Shown: positions 51,174-59,377 of the stretch, in pieces
Position numbering within the stretch: position 1 is the stretch's first letter
Layout of the letters: the number at the start of each line of letters is the position of its first letter
Assembly: GCA_017312345.1 (NCBI GenBank)
Contig: BLAA01000001.1
Coordinates: 2,790,001 to 2,854,000 of the forward strand
Length of the DNA stretch: 64,000 nt
From: Candidatus Denitrolinea symbiosum
Lineage (GTDB): Bacteria > Chloroflexota > Anaerolineae > Anaerolineales > Villigracilaceae
Direction of reading: 5' to 3'
Translations under genes and position numbers: made by a program
Notes under the pieces: generated by a model
Database searches by the model: none
What the model saw: only the letters and a program-made list of their open reading frames with translations
Told to the model about the DNA's origin: nothing

Positions 51174-51737
51174 TTATTTCACAGACAAGCCCCTCAGGAA
51201 CAGGTCTGCAATACGGTTGGCAATTTGCTCCATGGACAGCGCGCCGTCGGGACGGTACCAGGTCAAGGTCCAGTTGAGCGTGCCGAGCAGGGCGCGGACG
51301 GTGAGCGCAGGGTCGGCGCAGGCAAACTTCCGAGTCTTCACCCCTTCTAAAAGAACATCCCGCCACAGACTCTCGAACTTGTCGCGGTTCGGGATGTGAC
51401 GGGTATGCTGTTTCGGCTCGAGGGAACGATGCTCAAAAAGCAGGACGGAAGCGAGGTCGGCGTTCTCGGCCAGCATCTGCAAATAAACGCGGATCATGGC
51501 GCGCAGTTTCTGGTCTGCGGGCGCGTCCTGCGCCGCCAGCGGCTCGATCCGCTCGATGAGCATTTCGATGGCGCGGTCGAGGAGCGCGAGCAAAATCTCC
51601 TGCTTCGAGGAGACGTGATGATAGAGACTGGCCTTCTGCAACTTGACCGCCGCGGCGATGTCGGCCATCGAAGCGGCGTGAAAGCCCTTCTTGCGGATCA
51701 CTTGCGCGGCGGCGTCGAGGATGTCTTCACGAGTCAT
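51174..51737 (-). CDS. TetR-family transcriptional regulator (fatty-acid regulon)
   Basis: A 187-residue repressor-type regulator. The N-terminal HTH is canonical: ILDAAAQVIRKKGFHAASMADIAAAVKLQKASLYHHVSSKQEI. That region spans about residues 5-50, with the recognition helix around QKASLYHHV. The larger C-terminal domain should bind a ligand, in this setting probably an acyl-CoA. It heads the beta-oxidation operon, and a palindrome (51745-51766) sits directly in front of its start codon, so it should repress its own operon until fatty acids appear (inference from context and from known FadR/PfmR-type TetR proteins). Confidence 0.92.
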   Translation of the reverse strand: MTREDILDAAAQVIRKKGFHAASMADIAAAVKLQKASLYHHVSSKQEILLALLDRAIEMLIERIEPLAAQDAPADQKLRAMIRVYLQMLAENADLASVLLFEHRSLEPKQHTRHIPNRDKFESLWRDVLLEGVKTRKFACADPALTVRALLGTLNWTLTWYRPDGALSMEQIANRIADLFLRGLSVK

Positions 51738-51744
51738 AAGCGCT

Positions 51745-51766
51745 CCCTACCGAACGGTCGGTAGGG
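51745..51766. promoter_or_regulatory. Palindromic TetR-type operator upstream of the beta-oxidation operon
   Basis: CCCTACCGA and TCGGTAGGG form the arms of a 22-bp near-perfect palindrome 7 bp before the TetR start codon. ACCGA…TCGGT is a common operator pattern of TetR regulators of fatty-acid genes. Confidence 0.75.
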
Positions 51767-51834
51767 CTAGTTTACTCCCAGGCGGGCGCAAAGTCAAGGG
51801 GAACAGGCCGAAGCCGCGAAACGTTAAACCCGCG

Positions 51835-51843
51835 TGCTACAAT
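51835..51843 (+). promoter_or_regulatory. Extended -10 promoter element for the penicillin-binding protein gene
   Basis: TGCTACAAT, identical to the element before the gene at 1441, lies 13 nt before GTG 51857. A transcript would have almost no leader. Confidence 0.45.
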
Positions 51844-51856
51844 CGCATAAACTGCC

Positions 51857-54295
51857 GTGAAAAAATTCCTGCTCCCCCTCCTCCTCCTGGCGGCCCTCGC
51901 GGCTGGCTGGTACTATCTCTTCCGCGACCTCCCCAGCGTGGACTCGCTCTCTTCGCGCCTCGCCCAGCCGAGCGTCAGAATCACCGACCGAAACGGCGGA
52001 CTGCTCTACGAGTTCATCCCCGCCGAGGGCGGACGTCACGCCGCGCTTTCGTTCGCGTCCATCCCGCAGTACATGAAAGACGCGGCCATCGCCGTCGAAG
52101 ACCGAAACTTCTACGCCAACCCTGGCGTGGACGCGGCGGGCATCCTGCGCGCGTTGTGGATCAACCTGCGGGGCGGCGAGACTTTGGCGGGCGGGAGCAC
52201 CATCACGCAGCAGGTGGCAAGGAACCTCCTGCTCGGCGAAGAACTCGGCACGCGCTCGCCGCGTCGCAAGATCCGCGAGATGGTCCTGGCGTGGCAGATG
52301 ACGCGCAAACTTTCCAAAGATGAGATTCTCGCGCTGTATCTCAATCAAACCTACTACGGCGGGATGGCGTACGGAGTCGAAGCCGCGTCCCAGACCTTCT
52401 TCGGCAAACCCGCCGCCGAACTGACCCTCCCCGAATGCGCGCTGCTCGCGGGCTTGCCGCAATCGCCGAGCCGCTACAACCCGTTCACCGACCCCGAAGC
52501 AGCGCGTGAACGCCAACTCGTCGTCCTCGCCTTGATGGAAAAGGACGGCTACATTTCAGAACAGGAGCGGACTCTCGCCGAGGAAGCGGCGCTCCGCTAC
52601 ACCGAAACACCCTATCCCATCCGCGCGCCGCACTTCGTCTGGATGATCAAATCGCAACTCGACGCGCTCGAAGCGGACGGCAAGATCAACCTCGCGGCGC
52701 AGTCGGGACTCATCGTCCGCACCACGCTCGATTTGCGAATCCAGCAGATTGCCGAGGAATCCGTCGCGCGTCAGGTCAAGACCCTGCGCGACCAGTCGCC
52801 CGAGCAGAACGTCAACAACGCCGCGGTCGTCGTCCTTGACCCGCGCACGGGCGAGATGCTCGCGCTGGTCGGCTCGGCGGATTATTTCAACGAGGACATT
52901 GCGGGCGCGGTCAACATGGCGACCTCCCCGCGCCAGCCTGGCTCCGCCTTCAAACCGTTCCTCTACGCCCAGGCCCTCGACCCGCGCGGCGCCGCGCGCT
53001 GGACGGCCGCCACGCCCCTGCTCGACGTGACCACCACCTTCCCCACCCACGAGGAGACCTCCTACACGCCCAAAAATTACGACGGCCTCGAACACGGACT
53101 CGTCCCCGTGCGGCTGGCGCTGGCGTCCTCGCTCAACATCCCCGCAGTGATCACCCTCCAAAAAGTCGGCATCGCGAACACGATCCACTTCGCCGAGCGG
53201 CTGGGCATCACGTCCCTCGGCGACCCGAATCAATACGACCTCTCGCTCGCCCTCGGCGGCGGACAAATGTCCCTGCTCGAATTGACGGGCGCGTACGCCG
53301 TCCTCGCGGACAAGGGCGTCAAGACGGACCATCCCGACCTGCTCGACATCCGCGACGCGGACGGGAACCTGCTCTACGAGTCCTTCCCGACGCCGCCGCT
53401 TCAAATCCTGGACCCGCGCGTGGTCTGGCTCCTCAGCGACATCCTCGCCGACGACGCCGCGCGCAGCCTCGGCTTCGGCCGCAACTCCACGCTGAAAATT
53501 GACCGTCCCGCCGCGGTCAAGACCGGCACCACCACCAACTTCCACGACAACTGGACGATCGGCTACACTCCCGATCTTGTCGTCGGCGTCTGGGTTGGCA
53601 ACAGCGACTATAAAGCCATGAAAGACGTGACCGGCCTGACGGGGGCCGCGCCGATCTGGCACGAGACGATCCGCAAGGTTTTGGAGGGCAAACCCAAAAC
53701 GGATTTCACCCGCCCCGAGGGACTCGTCCAGGCGGAGGTCTGCGCGCTCTCCGGCCTGCTCCCGACTCCCGACTGCGGCCACACGCGCACCGAATGGTTC
53801 ATCGCCGGGACGGAGCCAGCCCAGCCCGACAACCTCTACAAGCAAGTCGCGGTCGACGCGCTGACGGGCGCGCTCGCCGACGATTCCACGCCCGCCGAGC
53901 GCCGCCAGACCAGGATCGTCCTCGACCTTCCGATCGCCGCGCAGCCCTGGGCGCGCGCGCAAAACCTGCCCCTGCTCGCGGACATCCCCTCCGCCGGGGA
54001 AGCCGACGCGCAGCCGCAGATCGCGCTCATCTCGCCGCATCCCAATTCCACGTACCGGCTCGACCCGTCCTTCGACGCCTCCGCGCAGAAATTACTCATT
54101 GAAGCCGTGGCCGGGACGGGAATCGCCCAGGTCACGATCTGGGTGGACGGCGCGCCGCTCGCCGTCCTTTCTTCGCCGCCCTACCGGGCCTGGTGGCAAC
54201 TCTCCCCCGGTGAGCATCGCTTTTGGGTCACAGGCGTGACGGTTAACGGAGAGACCGTCGCCAGCGAAGTGATCGTGGCGACGGTCTCGAATTGA
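51857..54295 (+). CDS. Class A penicillin-binding protein (transglycosylase/transpeptidase, PBP1C-like)
   Basis: An 812-residue bifunctional peptidoglycan synthase. An N-terminal TM anchor (LLPLLLLAALAAGWYYLF) is followed by the GT51 glycosyltransferase domain: AAIAVEDRNFYANPGVD with the catalytic Glu, GGSTITQQVARNLLL and RKIREMVLAWQMTRKLSKDE. The transpeptidase domain has PGSAFKPFLYA (SxxK Ser), ASSLN (SxN) and AVKTGTTTNFHDNW (KTG). A C-terminal extension of about 190 residues ends in a beta-sandwich resembling the BiPBP_C/PBP1C tail. GTG 51857 is the start by position relative to the TM anchor; the upstream region is non-coding. It stands as a single gene. Confidence 0.94.
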   Translation: MKKFLLPLLLLAALAAGWYYLFRDLPSVDSLSSRLAQPSVRITDRNGGLLYEFIPAEGGRHAALSFASIPQYMKDAAIAVEDRNFYANPGVDAAGILRALWINLRGGETLAGGSTITQQVARNLLLGEELGTRSPRRKIREMVLAWQMTRKLSKDEILALYLNQTYYGGMAYGVEAASQTFFGKPAAELTLPECALLAGLPQSPSRYNPFTDPEAARERQLVVLALMEKDGYISEQERTLAEEAALRYTETPYPIRAPHFVWMIKSQLDALEADGKINLAAQSGLIVRTTLDLRIQQIAEESVARQVKTLRDQSPEQNVNNAAVVVLDPRTGEMLALVGSADYFNEDIAGAVNMATSPRQPGSAFKPFLYAQALDPRGAARWTAATPLLDVTTTFPTHEETSYTPKNYDGLEHGLVPVRLALASSLNIPAVITLQKVGIANTIHFAERLGITSLGDPNQYDLSLALGGGQMSLLELTGAYAVLADKGVKTDHPDLLDIRDADGNLLYESFPTPPLQILDPRVVWLLSDILADDAARSLGFGRNSTLKIDRPAAVKTGTTTNFHDNWTIGYTPDLVVGVWVGNSDYKAMKDVTGLTGAAPIWHETIRKVLEGKPKTDFTRPEGLVQAEVCALSGLLPTPDCGHTRTEWFIAGTEPAQPDNLYKQVAVDALTGALADDSTPAERRQTRIVLDLPIAAQPWARAQNLPLLADIPSAGEADAQPQIALISPHPNSTYRLDPSFDASAQKLLIEAVAGTGIAQVTIWVDGAPLAVLSSPPYRAWWQLSPGEHRFWVTGVTVNGETVASEVIVATVSN

Positions 54296-54308
54296 CGGAC
54301 AGGATCGG

Positions 54309-54839
54309 CTATTTTTTAAACGACATGCGCGCGATCAAGTTATCTTTGAGAATCAACTGATGATAGAACGCCCCGCCGATGTGGAGCAGGATGAGCAGGA
54401 GCAGCGCTGGCGCGATGAAACCATGCAGGGCGCGCGCCGCGAAGTCGAAAAAGTCCGCGGGCAGCGAGCCGACCCCGCCAAAAACAATTTTCGCCAGTCC
54501 CGCCTGGAAGGAGAGCGCGAGTCCGCTCACGGCCATGAGGAAGATGAAGACATACAGCGCGTAATGCACGAACTTGCCGAGCCCGTCGAGGAAGGCGGAT
54601 CCCGTCGAAGCGTAGGCGGGACGCGGAGACCGCAGCCGCGTGACGAATCGCAGGACGATCACAAGAAGGATGGCGATACCCAGAGCCATGTGGATCCGAA
54701 GCGTCGCGATCTCGCTTGAATCGTTCGGCAGGAAACTGGCATATTTTCCGAAAATGAAGGCGGCGAATATGAGGAGCGCGGTCAGCCAGTGAAAGGCGAC
54801 TTGCAGAGAACTATAACGGGCGGGGGCAGATTTCGACAT
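54309..54839 (-). CDS. Cytochrome b561-family protein
   Basis: A 176-residue four-helix membrane cytochrome that carries two b-type hemes and passes electrons between quinol and other carriers. Helices and His ligands: YSSLQVAFHWLTALLIFAAF, IHMALGIAILLVIVLRFV, FVHYALYVFIFLMAVSGLAL and LHGFIAPALLLLILLHIGGA. ATG 54839 follows AAGGAGTATCTC. A longer frame upstream has no ribosome binding site and no similarity. It is the last gene of the left part of the nitrate-respiration region, next to the heme-copper-like protein. Confidence 0.92.
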   Translation of the reverse strand: MSKSAPARYSSLQVAFHWLTALLIFAAFIFGKYASFLPNDSSEIATLRIHMALGIAILLVIVLRFVTRLRSPRPAYASTGSAFLDGLGKFVHYALYVFIFLMAVSGLALSFQAGLAKIVFGGVGSLPADFFDFAARALHGFIAPALLLLILLHIGGAFYHQLILKDNLIARMSFKK

Positions 54840-54889
54840 GAGATACTCCTTGAAGTAATTTAAGGGGATTATACAGGCAGGCTGGGAAA

Positions 54890-54926
54890 AGAGAAACCAG
54901 ATCTCTCGCAAAAATCTGGTTCCTCT
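54890..54926. terminator. Hairpin terminator after the heme-copper-like gene
   Basis: AGAGAAACCAGAT and ATCTGGTTCCTCT pair with one mismatch around an 11-nt loop. On the minus strand it is followed by TCTTTTCC, and it lies 35 bp past the stop of the 54962-56140 gene. Confidence 0.7.
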
Positions 54927-54961
54927 TTTGCTGCTTACAAGATGGATTGAGGCGCGTGATC

Positions 54962-56140
54962 CTACGCCAGTTCATGCTTCTTCAAACCATCCCGTACAAT
55001 TTCGAACATCTCCTTCATGGGATGGACCAGCGCCAGGGCATAGAGCGCGAAACCGATGCCATACAGGATGCCCTTGACGGGAGCGGGGATGAAGATGCTG
55101 ACCCAGATCAGGAGGCCGCCGAGCGTGATGGCGGCGAGACTGCCCCAGCACCCGCCCAACTGCGGATTCTCCTCCTTGAGGAAAGTTCGCCGCGCGATGA
55201 ACGGGATGAGGGCGATGCCGAATTGCAGGATCCAGCCATACACCAGGGGTTGAGGCGCAGTCGCTTCGACGGGTCCGCCCGCGATGAAATGAGTCAGGAT
55301 CAGCGGGGCGATGAGGACGGGAAGCAGAATCCAAATGTACGAAGCGAGTAAGTGCCAGCCTCCCGCGCTGGAGAGCCGTCCGCTGGATTGGAGGGCGCGT
55401 CCCATCAGGACGATGAGCCAGATCGTCGAGCCGAGGTGGAGGATCAACCCCGTGACAGTCGCGGGCAGGTTGCCGCCCAGCCAGGGTCCGAGAACGAGGA
55501 AAAACGCGCCGAGCGCCATGCTCCAGAAGATCACAGTGACGGTTTTCGGCGAGCCGAGCGCGCGTCCCGTGATCATCGGGATGAAGTCCACCAGCAGGCC
55601 CGCGAAGACCAGCGACATGAAGCCCCACGAGTTGGCGTGGATATGTACTTCGAGCGGGACCTTGATATAGAGGGCTTCGCTCCAGTTGAGCCATAATCCC
55701 GTGCCGACGATGATGCCGACAAGCAGATAGAATATGCCGGCAATGTAGAATTTGAGAGAGGCGGGCGCGTCGCCGCGCACGTTCCAAAGTTGGATGAAGA
55801 GCAGGGTTGCCGCGATAAAGACGAGCGTGCCGCCCGTAAAGATCATGGCGTGATTGACCCCGGAGAATCCGGCGAGCAGCGCGATGAAGCCCATGTTGAG
55901 CGTCAGCCAGATGTCCCAGCGAAAGGCGGGTTTCGGTTTTTTGGCGAGCGAGGCGACGAGTCCGGGCAAAAGTCCAAAGATGACCTGGGAGAGGATCCCA
56001 AGCGTGATGAAGTGGACGCGCACCCAGCGCAGGGCGGGAAACGCGGCGAGCAGGTTCAAACTGACGAAGGACGCGTCCGCCGCGGCGAGGATGGCGACGA
56101 AAGTATAGAGCAGGATGGTGATGAGATAGGGGATGGACAT
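54962..56140 (-). CDS. Multi-TM heme-copper-oxidase-I/NnrS-like membrane protein
   Basis: A 392-residue protein with about 12 TM helices. Several helices carry conserved-looking His residues: RVHFITLGILSQVIFGLLPG, GVNHAMIFTGG, VPLEVHIHANSWGFMSLVFA and ILTHFIAGG. This resembles stand-alone relatives of heme-copper oxidase subunit I and the NnrS family. It lacks a clear set of all oxidase ligands, so I do not call it an oxidase or a nitric oxide reductase. Its neighbours (cytochrome b561, cupin, Crp/Fnr regulator, nitrate sensor and nitrate reductase) suggest a role in nitrogen-oxide metabolism or nitric oxide tolerance (inference). AGGAAACATC precedes the start. Confidence 0.7.
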   Translation of the reverse strand: MSIPYLITILLYTFVAILAAADASFVSLNLLAAFPALRWVRVHFITLGILSQVIFGLLPGLVASLAKKPKPAFRWDIWLTLNMGFIALLAGFSGVNHAMIFTGGTLVFIAATLLFIQLWNVRGDAPASLKFYIAGIFYLLVGIIVGTGLWLNWSEALYIKVPLEVHIHANSWGFMSLVFAGLLVDFIPMITGRALGSPKTVTVIFWSMALGAFFLVLGPWLGGNLPATVTGLILHLGSTIWLIVLMGRALQSSGRLSSAGGWHLLASYIWILLPVLIAPLILTHFIAGGPVEATAPQPLVYGWILQFGIALIPFIARRTFLKEENPQLGGCWGSLAAITLGGLLIWVSIFIPAPVKGILYGIGFALYALALVHPMKEMFEIVRDGLKKHELA

Positions 56141-56190
56141 GATGTTTCCTTTGGCGGCAAATCTTTAAGATTGGAGGGAAGAGCCTGAAA

Positions 56191-56502
56191 TTACGACTCG
56201 CCTTTCGAGCCGAGGAAGATGATGCGCGTTTTGGCGTTGACGCCGCGCTTTGCTCCGCCTGGCGCGATGACCGTGACGCCCGGTTTGACGTCGAAGGTTT
56301 CATCGTCAACGGTCATCAAGCCCTCGCCTTCGAGAAAGTGGTACATGGCGGCCTCGCCGGGATGGATGGGGATCTGCTGTCCGGCTTCGAGTCCCACCAC
56401 CAATGCCTTGAACTGCGGCGCGTCGAACAGGAATTGGGGTTTGGGCCCGTCAGGCGCGAAGACGGCTTTGGATTTAAGATCGGGAAAATAGATGTTGGGC
56501 AT
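56191..56502 (-). CDS. Small cupin-domain protein
   Basis: A 103-residue single cupin barrel. Motif 1 is partly kept (GQQIPIHPGEAAMYHFLEGE, with His and Glu at metal-ligand places) and motif 2 is PGVTVIAPGGAKRGVNA, which lacks the usual His. ATG 56502 (MPNIYFPDLKSKAVF) follows GAAAGGACATC. It sits between the Crp/Fnr regulator and the heme-copper-like gene, all on the minus strand, so it may belong to the same unit. Such cupins often bind small ligands or stabilise partner proteins; its role is unknown. Confidence 0.85.
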   Translation of the reverse strand: MPNIYFPDLKSKAVFAPDGPKPQFLFDAPQFKALVVGLEAGQQIPIHPGEAAMYHFLEGEGLMTVDDETFDVKPGVTVIAPGGAKRGVNAKTRIIFLGSKGES

Positions 56503-56582
56503 GGATGTCCTTTCGAGATGCCCAACTGTACGCGTCTTCCCCATTCCGCGCCCCGACTTTTGTCGGGTTTTTGGAGAGGCTT

Positions 56583-57299
56583 TTACGCGCGGGATTCCTC
56601 ACCATGAATCGTCGCTCTCTCCGCCAGCCCCGCCTGGTCCAGGATTTGGATGCGCTGCCTGTCCATTTCGATAAGTCCCGCCTTCGTCAATTCACGGACG
56701 ACGCGGCTCAACACGTCGGGGACAGTGCCGAGGCGGGCGGCCAACTCGGCCTGGCTTGTCCAGCGGCCGCGCTCGATCGCGCCCCCCTCGTCGGCCTGCT
56801 CCAGCAGGAGTTCGACGAAGCGCGTCTCAACGGTTTTCAGCGATAAGTCCGCGGCAAGAGTCACGAGACTGATGACCTGGTCGGCCATATTCTCGATAAT
56901 CTGTATGGCGCTTTGCGGATGCGCCAGGAGAATCTCCTCCAGCGCGTGACGCGGAATCAACCAGACGCCCGACTCCTCGAGCGTAACCGCAGTGGCGGGG
57001 CTGGCCCGCTTTGCCAACACGCCCACTTCGTTGAAAATCTCGCCCGCCTTGATGAACTTCAACACCTGTTTGCGTCCGTCGGGCGAAGACTTCAGCGCTT
57101 TCAACGACCCATATTGCAAATAGAACAAATTCGATTCGACGCTGCCCTCCCAAAACACCACCGCATGAGGCGGATACACCTTCCACGAGGAGGCGTCCGC
57201 CAGGCGGACAAGCGCCGTCTCGTGAAGGCCGCGCAGGAAAGCAAAATTCTGGAGGCGCTTAAGGAGCATGGATTTGGAAGGAGTTGCGGGGCGGAACAT
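56583..57299 (-). CDS. Crp/Fnr-family transcriptional regulator (cysteine-free)
   Basis: A 238-residue regulator with an N-terminal cyclic-nucleotide-binding fold (VVFWEGSVESNLFYLQYGSL, KAGEIFNEVGVLAKRASPAT), a long dimer helix (LEEILLAHPQSAIQIIENMA) and a C-terminal HTH (SQAELAARLGTVPDVLSRVV). No cysteine is present, so it is not an Fe-S FNR. A heme- or NO-responsive DNR/NNR-type role is possible. It is divergent from the NarX-like kinase gene, with a 17-bp perfect palindrome 15 bp upstream of its start that could be its own operator. The context points to control of nitrate and nitrogen-oxide genes. Confidence 0.9.
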   Translation of the reverse strand: MFRPATPSKSMLLKRLQNFAFLRGLHETALVRLADASSWKVYPPHAVVFWEGSVESNLFYLQYGSLKALKSSPDGRKQVLKFIKAGEIFNEVGVLAKRASPATAVTLEESGVWLIPRHALEEILLAHPQSAIQIIENMADQVISLVTLAADLSLKTVETRFVELLLEQADEGGAIERGRWTSQAELAARLGTVPDVLSRVVRELTKAGLIEMDRQRIQILDQAGLAERATIHGEESRA

Positions 57300-57314
57300 G
57301 CAGCCAGTTTACCG

Positions 57315-57331
57315 CCAATTGAAACAATTGG
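57315..57331. promoter_or_regulatory. Perfect 17-bp palindrome between the crp/fnr-type and narX-type genes
   Basis: CCAATTG AAA CAATTGG is an exact inverted repeat in the divergent promoter region. The core TTGAAACAA is a compressed relative of Crp/Fnr sites. Autoregulation by the adjacent regulator is the simplest reading. Confidence 0.6.
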
Positions 57332-57383
57332 AAAGAAATCCGCCAATTCCAACCGGCGTTCGTCGTTTTTCCGAAACTGAATG

Positions 57384-57389
57384 TATAAT
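57384..57389 (+). promoter_or_regulatory. -10 box for the nitrate two-component genes
   Basis: A perfect TATAAT lies 38 bp before the kinase start. No good -35 is seen at 16-18 bp, which would fit dependence on an activator such as the neighbouring Crp/Fnr protein. Confidence 0.5.
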
Positions 57390-57427
57390 GGAGCAGTCTT
57401 GTCCAATATGCGTTTTACGATTCCAAA

Positions 57428-59377
57428 ATGATCCAGCGACTTCAAGCCCAACTCCTTATTTTATTCACGGCATTCGTCCTGCTGGTGATCGTTTCCGTCG
57501 GGGTCACGTATTGGGGCGTGCAAACCCAGCAGCGAGACGCGTTGCTCGTCAACCTGGCCGGCCGCCAGCGCATGTTGGCGCAGCAGATGACGCGTCTGGC
57601 GCTTCAATCTCAAAAGGGGGACGAATCGGCGGCGGACGCTTTGCAGGAATCCAGACTGACTTTCCAACAGACATTATCCGCCCTGCGGAACGGCGGAAGC
57701 GCGCCCTACCTGACCGAGGACGCGATCGCCCTCCCGGTCACGCGCGACCCGCAAACGCTTGCCGCGCTGGACGGCGAGGAGGCAGCCTGGAATCGATACC
57801 GCGCCGCGCTGGACGCGCTCGCCCCCCCGACGGAAGCCGGCGCCGCCTCTCTGCAAACCATCCTCGAAGCGCAGACCAGCGACCTGGTAAAAAACGCGGA
57901 CCTGGTCGTGCGCAGGTACGAGGCGGTTTCCGCCGCCAAACTGAACCGCTTGCGAATCGTACAAGTCACGTTTTTGGCCTGCGCGCTGGCTTTGCTGGCG
58001 ACCGGCGCGTGGATCACGCGCCGCTCATTGCTGAGGCCGCTTCAGTCGTTGGGTTTTGCCGCGAAACGTTTGGGCGAGAACGACCTCGATACGCCGGTGC
58101 GCGTCGAAGGTCCGGTAGAGATGCGGGCCTTGTCGCAGGCGTTCGACGAAATGCGCTCCCGCCTCCGCGCCGCGCGCCAGGAACTCGTCCGATGGAACGT
58201 CACGCTTGAACAGCGCGTCGCCCGGCGCACGCGGGAACTCGAAACCCTCAACGAAGTCAGCCGGGAAATTTCCTCGCGGCTCAACATCCAGCAAGTGCTG
58301 GACTCGGTCACGGAAAAGGCGCGCGCATTGCTTGGCGGCGAAGTGGCCTCCCTCTGCCTGGTGGACTCCAACCGGCATTGGCTGAAACTACAAGCGGTGA
58401 GCGGTCCGCAAAGCGCGGTTGTTGGAGAGACCGTACCCGCCAACGAGGAATTTGCAAACGCGGTGCTGACCGGCGAATACGCCATGCTCTGCGGAGCGGA
58501 TCGCTGCCGGGGCGGATGTCACATGCTCACGGAAGAGTATCGCGTCAGCCACCTGGCCGCGCCCCTGCGGATCGGCGACCGCGTGATCGGCGCGTTGTGC
58601 GTGGGCAGTCCGTCGCAAGATCACTTCGCCGCCGAGTCTGCGGATATGCTGACCAAGCTGGCGAATGTCGCCGCCATCGCCCTGGAAAACGCCCGTCTCT
58701 TCGCGCAGGCCGAACGCGTGGCCACGCTGGAAGAGCGCAGGCGCATCGCGGCGGAGATGCACGACGGCCTCGCCCAAACCCTGAGCTACCTGGGCATGAT
58801 GACCGACCAGGTGGTAAATTTCCTGGAGGATGGACAGAAGCGGGGCGCGTTGGAGAAACTGGAGCAGGCGCGGCAGGCGATCCGCCACGCGACCGGCGAC
58901 GTGCGGCAGGCGATTGACCAACTGATGGACGAGTCGCCCCTGCGGAGAGGCCTGGCGGAGCAAGTCCGCTCGCTGGTTTTGGACTTTGGCAAAAGGCACG
59001 ACCTGGCCGTCGAATGGGAGAATCTCACAGACGGGGAAATTCCCTGCTCGCGCCAAACGCTTGAACAGATCCTGCACATTACGCGCGAGGCGCTCAAAAA
59101 TGCCGTCAGCCACGCCGAGGCCGGCCGCGTCTCGGTGCAGATGGGGCAGGACGACAATCGCTGCTTCGTGGCGGTCGAGGATGACGGAAAGGGATTCGAT
59201 ATATCCAGGCCCGAGCCGCAGGGACATTTCGGCCTACAGATCATGCGGGCGCGCGCCGAACATATTGGCGGGAGGGTCGAGATTCGGTCCGCGCCGGGAC
59301 GCGGGACCCGCGTCCGCCTGGCGTGGCCGTTGGAGGCGCAACACAATGAACCGAGTCCGCGTACTATTGTCCGATGA
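57428..59377 (+). CDS. NarX-like nitrate/nitrite sensor histidine kinase
   Basis: A 649-residue membrane sensor kinase. TM1 (LLILFTAFVLLVIVSVGVTY) leads into a periplasmic PilJ/NarX-type domain with the P-box-like VNLAGRQRMLAQQMTRLAL, then TM2 (FLACALALLATGAWITRRSL), HAMP (about 195-250), a coiled coil and a GAF-type central domain (about 280-440). HisKA_3 has its phospho-His in RRRIAAEMHDGLAQTLSYLG, and HATPase_c has NAVSHAEAG, VEDDGKGFD and GLQIMRARAEHIGG. A cysteine cluster, CGADRCRGGCHM (about 357-368), sits in the central domain and recalls the Cys-rich central module of NarX. The NarL-like regulator gene overlaps its end by 32 bp. It probably detects nitrate or nitrite for the adjacent narG operon. 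Confidence 0.92.
   Translation: MIQRLQAQLLILFTAFVLLVIVSVGVTYWGVQTQQRDALLVNLAGRQRMLAQQMTRLALQSQKGDESAADALQESRLTFQQTLSALRNGGSAPYLTEDAIALPVTRDPQTLAALDGEEAAWNRYRAALDALAPPTEAGAASLQTILEAQTSDLVKNADLVVRRYEAVSAAKLNRLRIVQVTFLACALALLATGAWITRRSLLRPLQSLGFAAKRLGENDLDTPVRVEGPVEMRALSQAFDEMRSRLRAARQELVRWNVTLEQRVARRTRELETLNEVSREISSRLNIQQVLDSVTEKARALLGGEVASLCLVDSNRHWLKLQAVSGPQSAVVGETVPANEEFANAVLTGEYAMLCGADRCRGGCHMLTEEYRVSHLAAPLRIGDRVIGALCVGSPSQDHFAAESADMLTKLANVAAIALENARLFAQAERVATLEERRRIAAEMHDGLAQTLSYLGMMTDQVVNFLEDGQKRGALEKLEQARQAIRHATGDVRQAIDQLMDESPLRRGLAEQVRSLVLDFGKRHDLAVEWENLTDGEIPCSRQTLEQILHITREALKNAVSHAEAGRVSVQMGQDDNRCFVAVEDDGKGFDISRPEPQGHFGLQIMRARAEHIGGRVEIRSAPGRGTRVRLAWPLEAQHNEPSPRTIVR

Noticed and set aside
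54962..56140. Nitric oxide reductase NorB or an oxidase subunit I
   Set aside because: Patterned His residues are seen, but I cannot place the full ligand set, and there is no partner cytochrome subunit gene, so only a family-level call is made.
55311..56309. Long open frames on both strands over the heme-copper-like gene
   Set aside because: Only the frame 54962-56140 (minus) has TM helices with patterned His residues; the others are Arg- and Glu-rich shadows.
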